Shown here in pieces: positions 51,186-59,919 of a DNA stretch of 64,000 nt. The stretch is from Woeseiaceae bacterium (lineage in GTDB: Bacteria > Pseudomonadota > Gammaproteobacteria > Steroidobacterales > Woeseiaceae): the NCBI GenBank assembly GCA_028289545.1, contig JANQPG010000103.1, forward strand, positions 1 through 64,000, in the 5' to 3' direction. Every line of letters begins with the position of its first letter. Position 1 is the stretch's first letter. The notes below the pieces were generated by a model. That model made no database searches. It had not been told where the DNA came from and saw only the letters and a program-made list of their open reading frames with translations. The position numbers were made by a program, and so were the translations under genes.

Positions 51186-52136
51186 ATGTTCTCCAGCAAA
51201 CTACTGTACGCGGCAGCGCTTGTGCTGCTGCCCCTTGTCGTCGCACTCTTCGGACTATCTTTCCTGAGTGCGCTGCTGCTCGTCATTGCCCTTTTATTCG
51301 TGCGCTGGCTCGGCGTCATGGCGGCGCTCAGCGGCAAAAGCAAGGCGCCGGAAATTACCCTGACGTCCATCGGCGTCAGCCATTTCGTGGAAAAAGTCCG
51401 ATGGTGTCTCGATCGGCTCGGGCTGGAGTATCGGGAGCGGCGCGCAGCGGGAACCCTGGGGGCCTTCTACCTCGGCCGCACGGTACCGGTTCTCAATTTC
51501 CGCACGGGCCGGGTCACGTCGAGCATAGGCAACTCACCGGAAATATTGCGCTACCTGTGGGGACGCTATTCCGTCGAGCGCCCGGAAGCGGCGGCGTTTC
51601 TCGAACCGACGCCCGAACGACTGGAACTCGAGGCTGAACTCGATCGCTACGGGCGTAACCTGCAGATCTGGGTGTACTATCACCTGCTGCCCGAAAAAGA
51701 GCTGATGCTGCGTGCCTGGGGTGCGTACGATCGGACCGTGCCGGCGTGGCAGCGCGGTTTAGTCCGCCTGCTGCATCCGGTGCAGGCGTACATGATCCGC
51801 CGCGCGTTCGGGGTATCGCCGCCGCGCTACGAAAAAGCACGGCAACACATCGAGACGCTGCTCGAAGATCTGAACGGGCGCCTCGCTGAGCAGCCGAACT
51901 CTTTGCTCGGGGACACGGTCCAAAATTACACGGATCTGAGTTTCGCGGCGCTGTCGTCTCCCTGGTTCCTGCCGGAAAACTTTGCGGGACAGGAATCGGC
52001 TGTGCTGGAATACGAAGAGCTGCCGGCCGGGATGCGCGAGGACATCGAGCGCTTCAAAACGGCGTACCCCGACGCCTACGCGTTTATAGAGCGACTGTAC
52101 AAGACAGAGCGCGGTGTATCGGTAACAACTTCTTGA
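51186..52136 (+). CDS. membrane-anchored GST-like protein
   Basis: A 316-residue protein. Two N-terminal membrane spans (about residues 4-42) precede a thioredoxin-like glutathione S-transferase fold: TLTSIGVSHFVEKVRWCLDRLG resembles the GST N-terminus and SIGNSPEILRYL the glutathione-binding region, with a helical C-terminal domain. A Ser-His pair replaces the Cys or Tyr often used. Function is unknown. Start at 51186 follows weak ribosome signals. It lies 123 bases after gyrB. Confidence 0.82.
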   Translation: MFSSKLLYAAALVLLPLVVALFGLSFLSALLLVIALLFVRWLGVMAALSGKSKAPEITLTSIGVSHFVEKVRWCLDRLGLEYRERRAAGTLGAFYLGRTVPVLNFRTGRVTSSIGNSPEILRYLWGRYSVERPEAAAFLEPTPERLELEAELDRYGRNLQIWVYYHLLPEKELMLRAWGAYDRTVPAWQRGLVRLLHPVQAYMIRRAFGVSPPRYEKARQHIETLLEDLNGRLAEQPNSLLGDTVQNYTDLSFAALSSPWFLPENFAGQESAVLEYEELPAGMREDIERFKTAYPDAYAFIERLYKTERGVSVTTS

Positions 52137-52147
52137 GGAGAGACTCT

Positions 52148-52564
52148 ATGAATCGCGTGTTCGCAACCCTGCTCATCTTTGTCGTCGCCGGCTGCGCCGG
52201 CACGCCTCGGGAGGAAGACCCGGGAGTTGTTGCTATCCAGGATTTCATAGCGGTCGGTGAACTCGAACCGGCCAAACGAATTCGCACCGAGATGAGGAAC
52301 AACTACGATGTCGTGAACAAGAGGTACCTCATCCTCGAATCGCCGCACAACACCTATCTGGTGGAGTTCCAGCGGAACTGCACGAAGCTGTACAACAACC
52401 ACGACGCCGAGGCCGACAAGCGCTGGAACGGTCGCTACCTGTGGCCGAAGGCCGACAGGATCCGGGGATGCCTCATCAGCCGAATCTTCGAGATAAGTGA
52501 AGGAGAAGAAGCCGAAATCCGCGCCATGGGTGACGCGCCTCGAGGCATCACCGTACTCCGCTAG
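52148..52564 (+). CDS. small DUF6491-like lipoprotein, copy 1
   Basis: A 138-residue secreted protein with a lipobox VVAGC (Cys at about residue 16). The body has VVAIQDFIAVGELEP, YLILESPHNTYLVEF, a Cys in FQRNC and another in RGC, which may form a disulfide. GGAG lies about 8 bases before the ATG. A closely similar protein is encoded 88 bases downstream. Its role is unknown. Confidence 0.78.
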   Translation: MNRVFATLLIFVVAGCAGTPREEDPGVVAIQDFIAVGELEPAKRIRTEMRNNYDVVNKRYLILESPHNTYLVEFQRNCTKLYNNHDAEADKRWNGRYLWPKADRIRGCLISRIFEISEGEEAEIRAMGDAPRGITVLR

Positions 52565-52651
52565 ATCATCGTTGACGATAACGGACGCGCGGCGACCTTC
52601 GCTTTTTTGTGAACATCCCGGCCCGACCTTGCCGGTACCAGGAGACAACCC

Positions 52652-53059
52652 ATGAAACGCCTATTAGCGACATTGCTCGCCGTTGCCGTCGCCGGCTGCG
52701 CCAGCGGACCCCGGGAAGAAGACCCGGAAGTCGTGGCGATCCAGGACTTTATTGCCGTTAGCGAACTCGAGCCCGTCGACCGAATTCGCAACGAGCTGAA
52801 CAGCAACTACAAGGTGCTGAATTCACGCTACCTCATCTTCAAGTCACGTCGGGATTTGTACTTGATCGAATTCCGCAGGAATTGCTGGGAGCTGTTCGAC
52901 AACGAAGTATTGAAGGCCGACGAACGTCGCGACGCCCGCTATATGCGACCCCGCATCGATACCATTCGCGGTTGCCAGATCTACCGCGCGTTCGAGATCA
53001 ACAAGGGGCAGGAAGAAGAGCTCAAGGCCATGGGTGACGCGCCAGGCGGCGTGCGCTGA
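52652..53059 (+). CDS. small DUF6491-like lipoprotein, copy 2
   Basis: A 135-residue paralogue of the preceding protein, sharing the lipobox (VAGC), PREEDP, VVAIQDFIAV, ELEP, YLI, EFRRNC and MGDAP blocks. The clear similarity with differing charged residues shows a past tandem duplication followed by divergence. AGGAGA lies about 7 bases before the ATG. Function unknown. Confidence 0.78.
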   Translation: MKRLLATLLAVAVAGCASGPREEDPEVVAIQDFIAVSELEPVDRIRNELNSNYKVLNSRYLIFKSRRDLYLIEFRRNCWELFDNEVLKADERRDARYMRPRIDTIRGCQIYRAFEINKGQEEELKAMGDAPGGVR

Positions 53060-53168
53060 CCGTGCTTTTCGGGAAGCCGCGATCGAAACGGTCGGGTTCT
53101 CTCAACAAAGACCGGTCAAAACGATTTTCCAAAACCGCGGCCCGGCCGGGCCGCTACGAGGGGGCATT

Positions 53169-55226
53169 TTGAAAAGCAACATCCACACGGCCGTTTGCGG
53201 CACAGTTTTGCTGACACTGTTCGGCTGCGGCGCGGGTGAACCGGCAGGCGAGCCGGCCGCCGAAGCAGCGGCGCCGCTCAATTCAGGCATTGATCTCCAG
53301 TACATGAACACCAGCGTTCGACCCGGCGACGACTTCTTCGCCTACGTGAACGGCAGCTGGATCGACAACACCGAAATTCCGGCCGATCGCTCGAGCTACG
53401 GCGGCTTCAGCATCCTGAGAGAAGAGGCGCAGGAGGACGTTCGCACGATTATCGAAGAATCGGCGAGCGGCGATTTTCCCGAAGGGTCCGACGAACAGAA
53501 GGTGGGTGATCTGTACGGCTCGTACATGGACATGGAACGGCGCAACGCGCTGGGCGTCACGCCGCTCGAGCCGGAGTTCGCGCGCATCGAGGCCATACAC
53601 GGCGCCGACGCGCTGGCGGCGTACTTTGCGGGAACCGTCAAGCGCAACCTGGACGCGCCGTTTGTGCTGGCGCAGTTCGCGGATCTCAAGGACCCGAACT
53701 ACTACGGGATGTATGCGTTCCAGAGCGGGCTCGGGCTTCCCGACCGTGAGTACTATTTCAACGAAGACGACAAGTCCGTCGAAATTCGCCAGAAATACGA
53801 AGAACACATCGCAAAAATGTTCGAGCTGGCCGGTCTGCCGGAGCCGGCAGCGTCAGCGGACAGCATTGTCCGGCTCGAAAGGCGCATAGCTCTCAGCCAC
53901 ATGAAAAAAGAGGACACCCGCGACTGGGCCGCCAACTACAACAAGGTCGCCATCGCCGATCTCGTCCAGCTGATGCCCAATTTTGCCTGGGAGGCTTATC
54001 TGAACAAACTGGGCGCCGACGATCTCGACGCGCTCATCGTCGTCACCACCGACTACATGACGGCACTCGACGACATCATTACGGACACACCGCTCGATAC
54101 CTGGAAAACCTATCTCAAATGGGTGGCGCTGAACGAGACGGCGGCGCGCCTCAGTGCAGACATAGACGCGCAGAATTTCGAGTTCTACGGCAAAGTGTTG
54201 TCCGGTACCGAGGAGCAGCGACCGCTATGGCGGCGCGGGGTTACGGTCGTCAACGGGACGCTGGGCGAGGTTGTCGGTAAAGTCTACGTAGCCCGGCACT
54301 TCCCGCCCGAGGCCAAGGAACGGATGCTTGTGCTGGTCGACAACCTGATTGCTGCCTACGAGCAAAGCATCAAGGAACTCGAGTGGATGGGCGAGGAAAC
54401 CCGCGCCGAAGCGCTCGACAAGTTGTCGAAGTTCACGCCAAAAATTGGCTATCCCGACGAATGGCGCGACTACTCGGCGCTGGTTATCGACCCAGCCGAC
54501 CTGTACGGCAATCTGGAGCGCGCCGCCCTCGCCGAGTTCGAGCGCCAGCTCAACCGCCAGGGAGAAAAGGTCGATCGCGGTGAGTGGGGCATGAATCCGC
54601 AGACGGTCAATGCTTACTACAATCCGCCGCTCAACGAAATTGTGTTCCCGGCCGCAATCCTGCAGCCGCCTTTTTTTGATCTCGAAGCGGACGACGCCGT
54701 CAACTACGGTGCGATCGGCGCCGTGATTGGCCACGAAATTGGCCACGGCTTCGACGATTCCGGCAGCACCTTCGACGGTGACGGCGTGCTGCGAAACTGG
54801 TGGACGGACGAAGATCGCGCCGAGTTCGAGAAGCGTACGGCGAAGCTCGTCGAGCAGTACAGCGCGTTTCAGCCGTTTGACGACCTGAGCGTCAACGGCG
54901 AGTTTACGCTCGGCGAAAACATTGGTGATCTCGGCGGCATCAGCATAGGGCTAAAAGCCTACCTGATGTCACTCGACGGTAAGGAAGCGCCGGTCATCGA
55001 CGGCTTCACCGGCGTGCAGCGCGTCTTTCTGGGTTACGGCCAGGTGTGGCGGAATAAATACCGCGAAGAGGCGCTCAGGCTGCAAATCGGCACCCGGCCG
55101 CATGCGCCGTCGATGTACCGCGCCAACGGGGCCGTTCGCAACGTACCTCTGTTCTACGAGGCCTTCGACGTCAGCGAAACGGACGCCCTGTACCTGCCGC
55201 CCGAGGAGCGCGTAAAAATCTGGTAA
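53169..55226 (+). CDS. M13-family (neprilysin-like) metallopeptidase lipoprotein
   Basis: A 685-residue secreted zinc peptidase. The start is TTG at 53169 with GAGGGGG upstream; it gives a signal sequence with lipobox-like LFGC (about residue 21). The M13_N region and C-terminal peptidase domain are both present. The zinc motif is HEIGH (His522, Glu523, His526) in GAVIGHEIGHGFDD, with the third ligand Glu and an Asp in GENIGDLGG. The conserved NAYYNP and final C-x-x-W-like end (ERVKIW) are seen. M13 enzymes cleave peptides up to about 40 residues, so this probably trims peptides in the periplasm or at the outer membrane. Confidence 0.93.
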   Translation: MKSNIHTAVCGTVLLTLFGCGAGEPAGEPAAEAAAPLNSGIDLQYMNTSVRPGDDFFAYVNGSWIDNTEIPADRSSYGGFSILREEAQEDVRTIIEESASGDFPEGSDEQKVGDLYGSYMDMERRNALGVTPLEPEFARIEAIHGADALAAYFAGTVKRNLDAPFVLAQFADLKDPNYYGMYAFQSGLGLPDREYYFNEDDKSVEIRQKYEEHIAKMFELAGLPEPAASADSIVRLERRIALSHMKKEDTRDWAANYNKVAIADLVQLMPNFAWEAYLNKLGADDLDALIVVTTDYMTALDDIITDTPLDTWKTYLKWVALNETAARLSADIDAQNFEFYGKVLSGTEEQRPLWRRGVTVVNGTLGEVVGKVYVARHFPPEAKERMLVLVDNLIAAYEQSIKELEWMGEETRAEALDKLSKFTPKIGYPDEWRDYSALVIDPADLYGNLERAALAEFERQLNRQGEKVDRGEWGMNPQTVNAYYNPPLNEIVFPAAILQPPFFDLEADDAVNYGAIGAVIGHEIGHGFDDSGSTFDGDGVLRNWWTDEDRAEFEKRTAKLVEQYSAFQPFDDLSVNGEFTLGENIGDLGGISIGLKAYLMSLDGKEAPVIDGFTGVQRVFLGYGQVWRNKYREEALRLQIGTRPHAPSMYRANGAVRNVPLFYEAFDVSETDALYLPPEERVKIW

Positions 55227-55282
55227 CGAACCACCTCCGGCCCTGTCCTGCCCGGTCGCTGCGTCGCTCCATTCGGCGCAGT

Positions 55283-55308
55283 GACCCTGGCGGCCTGACG
55301 CCAGGGTC
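55283..55308. repeat. perfect 10-bp hairpin after the M13 gene
   Basis: GACCCTGGCG (55283-55292) pairs fully with CGCCAGGGTC (55299-55308) around a 6-base loop. No T-run follows on either strand. It may act as a weak terminator or as an mRNA stabiliser for the M13 message. Confidence 0.5.
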
Positions 55309-55362
55309 TGCGAGAATGTGCCCGGGGTATTGCCCGTGATTCCGCAATGGAGCCCAGCCACC

Positions 55363-55905
55363 GTGAATATCGACTCTCGCTTGTTGCCATCCATACTGAC
55401 GATGCTGTTCGTGTCGGCTGCCTGCACGGCCGAACCGGAATCCTCAGCGCCGGAACGCGCAGCCGACTGCGACTGCACGGCCACGGTTGAGGACTTTCGT
55501 GTGCTCGACGGCGGTGAATGGAGCGGCGAACTCGACTATCTCAACTACGGCTCGGATCAGCGATCCAGCATACCGGTGGGCCTGAGAGTGGACAGCATCG
55601 ACAGCAGCTCGGTGACGTATTCAATCCGCTACCCGGGCGAAGAGCAGTACAACGCCACCGAGGAGCTGACGATATCGGACGGTGGCGCGTCGATCGACGG
55701 CCGGTCTATTGTTGATCGGCGGCAGCAGGCGGACGGAAGCCTGATACTGACGACGGAGGGCAAGGGCGAGGACGATAATCGGTCGGCAGACCTTCAGTTC
55801 GTGTATTTTGTGTCGCCCGGCGAATTCCGAATACGCAAGAACGTGCGTTTCGACGGCGACGCCGAGTTCTTCAATCGGAACGAATACCGCTACGTGCGCA
55901 ACTAG
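55363..55905 (+). CDS. small secreted lipoprotein of unknown function
   Basis: A 180-residue protein. The GTG at 55363 follows GGAG by about 10 bases and gives an N-terminal hydrophobic segment ending in VSAAC, a lipobox-like site. CDCTATVEDFRVLDGGEWSGELDYLNYGS and a long series of short beta-strands follow, giving a lipocalin-like or beta-sandwich impression. No domain is recognised. It is preceded by the hairpin at 55283-55308 and converges with the gene ending at 55929. Confidence 0.7.
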   Translation: MNIDSRLLPSILTMLFVSAACTAEPESSAPERAADCDCTATVEDFRVLDGGEWSGELDYLNYGSDQRSSIPVGLRVDSIDSSSVTYSIRYPGEEQYNATEELTISDGGASIDGRSIVDRRQQADGSLILTTEGKGEDDNRSADLQFVYFVSPGEFRIRKNVRFDGDAEFFNRNEYRYVRN

Positions 55906-55928
55906 GCCAGGGGCGGTCTACTTACCGC

Positions 55929-56822
55929 TCACTGCGCCCACCGGAGCTTCAGTCCGAACACCCAGCCGCCGTCCACGTCAAGACCGACGGCCGTCAGGTT
56001 GTCGTCGGCAAACCGGTGGTCCCTGCCCGTTTCAAAGCCGGCGCTGAGCGCGACGGTCCACTGCCGGTGCGCCTCTAACTCCCAGCTGGCCGTGGTTCTG
56101 AACGCACGCAGTCGATAGTCGAAATGCGCCGAGAAATCGTCGCTGACCACCCGCCAGCGGTAGCCGGACGGTTCCGCCGCCAGCGCCAGCCTCTGACGGC
56201 TGCCCAGGTGAAACCTGAGTTCCGGAAACGGCAGCACGAGCCGCGCGTGCCAGCGCTCGCCAAAGCGCCGTTCCCCGCCGACGATCGGGTACACGCGGCT
56301 GTCGCCCCAGAGCCGATCCGCCGCTGCCCCCAGGTGCCAGGTCCAAGAACCCGCCGGCAGCTCGACGGCAAGCCGCCCGCTCAGGTAGACGTCTTCGCGC
56401 GAGCCGCGGTCCCAGAATTTCTGGAACACATTGGATGAGGTCGCAATGGTCGGTACAAGCGCAAGCTCCACGGCGGACAGCGCGGACTCCGCCGATTCGC
56501 GTCGCCACACGAGGGGTACCGCCAGTGTGTGCAGGTCACGATCGCGGCTCGCGATGCCTTCGTACTCGAAGCGCGTGTAGCGGTAGTCCACGCCAACGGC
56601 GAGTTCGCCGCCGCTGAACTCGACAGCGCCGAAACCGGCTTCGATATCGTGCAGGCGGCCGCGAACCGTCGTTCCGCCGTCGGCGTCGCTGGCCGGCATC
56701 TCCTGGATGCCGACCGCCAAAAAGCGGTCTACGGAAAAAAGTCGCTCGGCCGCTGCCGCCGCAACGCCGGGCAACGGGATGCAGAGCAAGGCGCCGAGTA
56801 CAGAAAGACCGCGGGGGTTCAC
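55929..56822 (-). CDS. envelope protein of unknown function, partner of signal peptidase paralogue
   Basis: A 297-residue protein with a signal peptide (residues 1-24, ending VAAAAA) and a body of alternating strands ending in the C-terminal aromatic GLKLRWAQ, suggesting an outer-membrane beta-barrel. The GTG at 56822 overlaps the stop of the signal peptidase gene (GTGA), so the two are translationally coupled. I do not recognise a family. Confidence 0.68.
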   Translation of the reverse strand: MNPRGLSVLGALLCIPLPGVAAAAAERLFSVDRFLAVGIQEMPASDADGGTTVRGRLHDIEAGFGAVEFSGGELAVGVDYRYTRFEYEGIASRDRDLHTLAVPLVWRRESAESALSAVELALVPTIATSSNVFQKFWDRGSREDVYLSGRLAVELPAGSWTWHLGAAADRLWGDSRVYPIVGGERRFGERWHARLVLPFPELRFHLGSRQRLALAAEPSGYRWRVVSDDFSAHFDYRLRAFRTTASWELEAHRQWTVALSAGFETGRDHRFADDNLTAVGLDVDGGWVFGLKLRWAQ

Positions 56823-57649
56823 CTGGCCGGCTCCGTAAAGCGTTCAGGGAATCGCCCCCAACGGATGCCGGCACCGCCCTGGAACGCAAACCAGCGATGC
56901 TCGACCCGGCCGTGCAGAAGTCTTGCCGGTATGGCGCCGATATACCGGCTGTCCATGGAGTTGTGGCGATTGTCTCCGAGCAGAAAATAGCTATCTTCCG
57001 GCACTGCAAATGAGCCAGAGTTCGAGTTGCGACCGAACGTCGCAAGCAAAATGTAGGGTTCATCGACAGGTTCGCCGTTTCGATACAGCACGTCGTTGCG
57101 AATTTCGATGATGTCGCCCGGGAGCCCGACGACGCGTTTGACGTAAAACACGTCTTCGTTACGAGGGAACCGGAATACGGCAATGTCTCCGTATGCCGGC
57201 TCGTTACGCTGGAAGTAACGGGTGTCGGTCATGACAAAATCGCCGCGCTCGAGCGTGGGCGCCATGGAATTGGCCGGCAGACGGAACGGCTCGTAACCGA
57301 ACCAGGCAGCGCGCTGGCTCAGTACCACGTCGGAGAGCAGCCATCCCGCCGCAACCCAAAGCAAATAGAACCACCATCGATTGTAGCGGCGCGAGGTCAT
57401 ATCGGGATGACGCAACGCAATGACGGCGCAGTGAACAATGGGGAAACAGGCAACAACCAGAAGCGCTGCCGCAACCGTGTAAAGGCCCCCCGTCGTCAAA
57501 ACGAGTCCCGACCAGCCAGCGAGGGCAATCAGGCTGAACGCCACAAGGCCGTAAGCCACGGCAAACGGCAGCCGGCTGAGATAGACGTAACCTAAACCCG
57601 GTGAGACAACATTGGCCAGCGCGGCGCGGACGGCTCCAACCTTTCGCAT
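56819..57649 (-). CDS. signal peptidase I paralogue with extra N-terminal membrane domain
   Basis: A 276-residue S26 peptidase. Residues 1-110 hold about four hydrophobic segments (GYVYLSRLPFAVAYGLVAFSLIALAG and others), more than the usual one or two, then the catalytic part. The catalytic Ser128 is in PANSMAPTL and Lys171 in FYVKRVVGLPGD; box E is LLGDNRHNSMDSR. All catalytic residues are present. It differs from the housekeeping LepB usually near lepA-rnc, and probably has a special target. It overlaps its downstream envelope partner by 4 bases. Confidence 0.87.
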   Translation of the reverse strand: MRKVGAVRAALANVVSPGLGYVYLSRLPFAVAYGLVAFSLIALAGWSGLVLTTGGLYTVAAALLVVACFPIVHCAVIALRHPDMTSRRYNRWWFYLLWVAAGWLLSDVVLSQRAAWFGYEPFRLPANSMAPTLERGDFVMTDTRYFQRNEPAYGDIAVFRFPRNEDVFYVKRVVGLPGDIIEIRNDVLYRNGEPVDEPYILLATFGRNSNSGSFAVPEDSYFLLGDNRHNSMDSRYIGAIPARLLHGRVEHRWFAFQGGAGIRWGRFPERFTEPAR

Positions 57650-57799
57650 TGCTTTTCCCAGGGGGGTTCGACAGGCGTCCAGGGACTATGAAACTACAAT
57701 GCTTTCCGCGGCCATGCTAGCTTGCAAGGCCACGGACCTCGCGGCAACACTTGCAGGCCCGCTCGCCGAAGAAACTCCACAGGGTGATTTCCCGAGTCA

Positions 57800-58831
57800 A
57801 TGCTTCAGCCTATGTTCCTGTTCACAACAGCGCTGACCGGTTTCTCGATGATCGCGGCAATTATCTTGCTGGTTGCCTACCTGTTTTTCCTCGATTCGAT
57901 GCAAAAGACCGTCGTGGGGAAAGTGGCGTGCGCCGCCCTGCTCGCTACACTTGCGCTGTTGCAGTATCAGCACTTTCGGTTTCTCGAGACCGGCGTCCCG
58001 CTGCTCGAAACGCGAACTTATGTCCTGCTGTTGATGTTTGCACCCACGGCTTTCTATTTCTTCAGTCGAGAAATACTGCTGGGAGGCGCCGGTCTCAAGC
58101 CCTGGCACATTTTCAATCTGCTGCCCCTGCTTGCCGCCGTGTTCCTGCCCGTCAGCATTGCTGCCCCGCTGGCGTTTGTCGTCGGCGCGGGCTACACGCT
58201 GTGGTTCCTGAGGCTGGTGTACGGCATGCGCCGCAACGTGTCGCGGTTTCGCTTTGAACTGTTTTTTTTCGGGCTGTTTACGCTGCTTGCCCTGTTGACG
58301 CTCGCGCTGATCTTCCTCATTCCCGTGACCGGGGCGAAAGCCTTTTATGCGGCATATGCAATCTGCATTGGTGTCGGTTTTGCACTCGTCGTCGCGGCGC
58401 TGGTCGTGTTTCCCGAACTGCTGACCGACATTGCCGAAACCGCAAGGCTCAGCTACGCAACCACCACGTTGGGCGGCGTCGATGTCGCCGAGCGCTTGCG
58501 AGCGCTCGAGCGCGTAATGCGGGAGGAACGGCTGTACGCCAACGAGGATCTCAACCTTGCAATGACGGCCCGCGCGATCGACCTGACGCCGCACCAGCTT
58601 TCCGAGCTGATCAATACACACTTCGGGCACGGCTTCTCGCGTTACGTCCGCGAGCAGCGCGTCGCGGAGGCGCAGCGCATGCTGTCCGAGGATCCCGAGG
58701 CATCCGTGTTATCGATCGGGATGACGGTAGGTTTTCGCTCGCAATCCAACTTCTATACGGCGTTCCGCGAGATCGCCGGCGCCACCCCCGGCGCCTACCG
58801 TCGCGGCCGGAAGCCCTCGAAAGACTCCTGA
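57800..58831 (+). CDS. membrane-bound AraC-family transcription regulator
   Basis: A 343-residue protein with about seven hydrophobic spans in the first 210 residues (FLFTTALTGFSMIAAIILLVAYLFFL and others) and a C-terminal AraC helix-turn-helix pair (residues ~240-335: LTPHQLSELINTHFGHGFSRYVREQR and VGFRSQSNFYTAFREIAGATPGAYRR, in blocks). Such membrane AraC proteins sense signals in the membrane. The desaturase pair starts 149 bases downstream on the same strand, so a lipid-linked signal is a reasonable guess. Start at 57800; Met at 57812 is an alternative. Confidence 0.9.
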   Translation: MLQPMFLFTTALTGFSMIAAIILLVAYLFFLDSMQKTVVGKVACAALLATLALLQYQHFRFLETGVPLLETRTYVLLLMFAPTAFYFFSREILLGGAGLKPWHIFNLLPLLAAVFLPVSIAAPLAFVVGAGYTLWFLRLVYGMRRNVSRFRFELFFFGLFTLLALLTLALIFLIPVTGAKAFYAAYAICIGVGFALVVAALVVFPELLTDIAETARLSYATTTLGGVDVAERLRALERVMREERLYANEDLNLAMTARAIDLTPHQLSELINTHFGHGFSRYVREQRVAEAQRMLSEDPEASVLSIGMTVGFRSQSNFYTAFREIAGATPGAYRRGRKPSKDS

Positions 58832-58980
58832 TTGATCATTTCGAAGCTCCGCAAGCGACTGATCAGGCTGCTGTTTTCTAAAACCTGCTCCTGAATCCGC
58901 ATTGCGGAAGCCGCTGCCCGCGCTGCCCACTACGCTCCGTTGAAAGTCCCATCCGGGACATCGCAGCAGAGGGAGCAGTC

Positions 58981-59919
58981 ATGACCAGCTATACGAACGA
59001 TCGTATCGACGGCGGGGCCCGGCCCGCCGATGCCGGGCGCGGCGACGTCAGCCTGGACCCGATCAAGTTGTTATGGGTTGGCGGCATGTTTGGTGTCGGG
59101 ACAATCGGCAGCGCCATGACAATCTCCAAAAGCGCCGTCACGCTGTTTGTCGTCAGCACGCTGATAACGCTTTGCCTGGGCCACTCGCTCGGCATGCACC
59201 GACGCCTGATCCATCGAAGCTACCGGTGCCCGCGCTGGATGGAGTACCTGTTTGTTCACTTCGGCACGCTGGTTGGGCTCGCCGGTCCGTTCGGCATGCT
59301 CAAAACCCACGACACTCGCGACTGGGCACAGCGCCAGCGGCGCTGTCATCCGTACTTTTCACACGCATCACCCTGGTACCAGGATGTCTATTGGCAGCTG
59401 TTTTGCGGGATACGCCTCGAGCAGCCGCCGGAGCTCCGGATTGAACCCGAGATCGCCGACGATCCCATCTACGTGGCAATGGAAAAAACCTGGATGCTCC
59501 AGCAGCTTCCGTGGGCGCTTCTGTTCTACGCGCTCGGCGGCTGGTCATGGCTGTGCTGGGGTATAGCGAGCCGCGTCAGCGTGTCGATTTTTGGCCACTG
59601 GCTGATCGGCTACTTTGCCCACCGGCACGGCGGCGGCAGTTGGCATGTCGAAGGTGCCGCCGTGCAAGGCCGCAACGTGCGCTGGAGTGCGCTTCTGACG
59701 ATGGGCGAAAGCTGGCACAACAATCACCATGCGTTTCCGGGGTCGGCGAAACTCGGGCTCGAACCGGGTCAGTGGGACCCCGGCTGGTGGGTGTTGCGTC
59801 TGCTCGAGCGCATGGGGCTCGTGACGGACATGGTGTTGCCCGATAGCCTGCCGGCGCGCGCGGAGCTCAGGCACGTGCAGCAGCAGCCGGAGTCGCCGCT
59901 TGTTCAGGAGTTGTGCTGA
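58981..59919 (+). CDS. fatty acid desaturase-like membrane protein, copy 1
   Basis: A 312-residue protein of the membrane di-iron desaturase type. Histidine box 1 is HRRLIH (His73-His78) and box 3 HNNHH (His246, His249, His250). At box 2, where HxxHH is expected, it has HDTRDW (His110 to Trp115), lacking two His. Spans lie between the boxes (LLFYALGGWSWLCWGIASRV). The related downstream gene keeps the same substitution. GGGAGCAG precedes the ATG. It may have an unusual metal site or a different chemistry; typical members desaturate acyl-CoA or membrane lipids. Confidence 0.85.
   Translation: MTSYTNDRIDGGARPADAGRGDVSLDPIKLLWVGGMFGVGTIGSAMTISKSAVTLFVVSTLITLCLGHSLGMHRRLIHRSYRCPRWMEYLFVHFGTLVGLAGPFGMLKTHDTRDWAQRQRRCHPYFSHASPWYQDVYWQLFCGIRLEQPPELRIEPEIADDPIYVAMEKTWMLQQLPWALLFYALGGWSWLCWGIASRVSVSIFGHWLIGYFAHRHGGGSWHVEGAAVQGRNVRWSALLTMGESWHNNHHAFPGSAKLGLEPGQWDPGWWVLRLLERMGLVTDMVLPDSLPARAELRHVQQQPESPLVQELC

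Noticed and set aside
52600-52620. Small GCGA/TCGC stem followed by six T between the two lipoprotein genes
   Set aside because: The stem has only four pairs, too weak to claim as a terminator.
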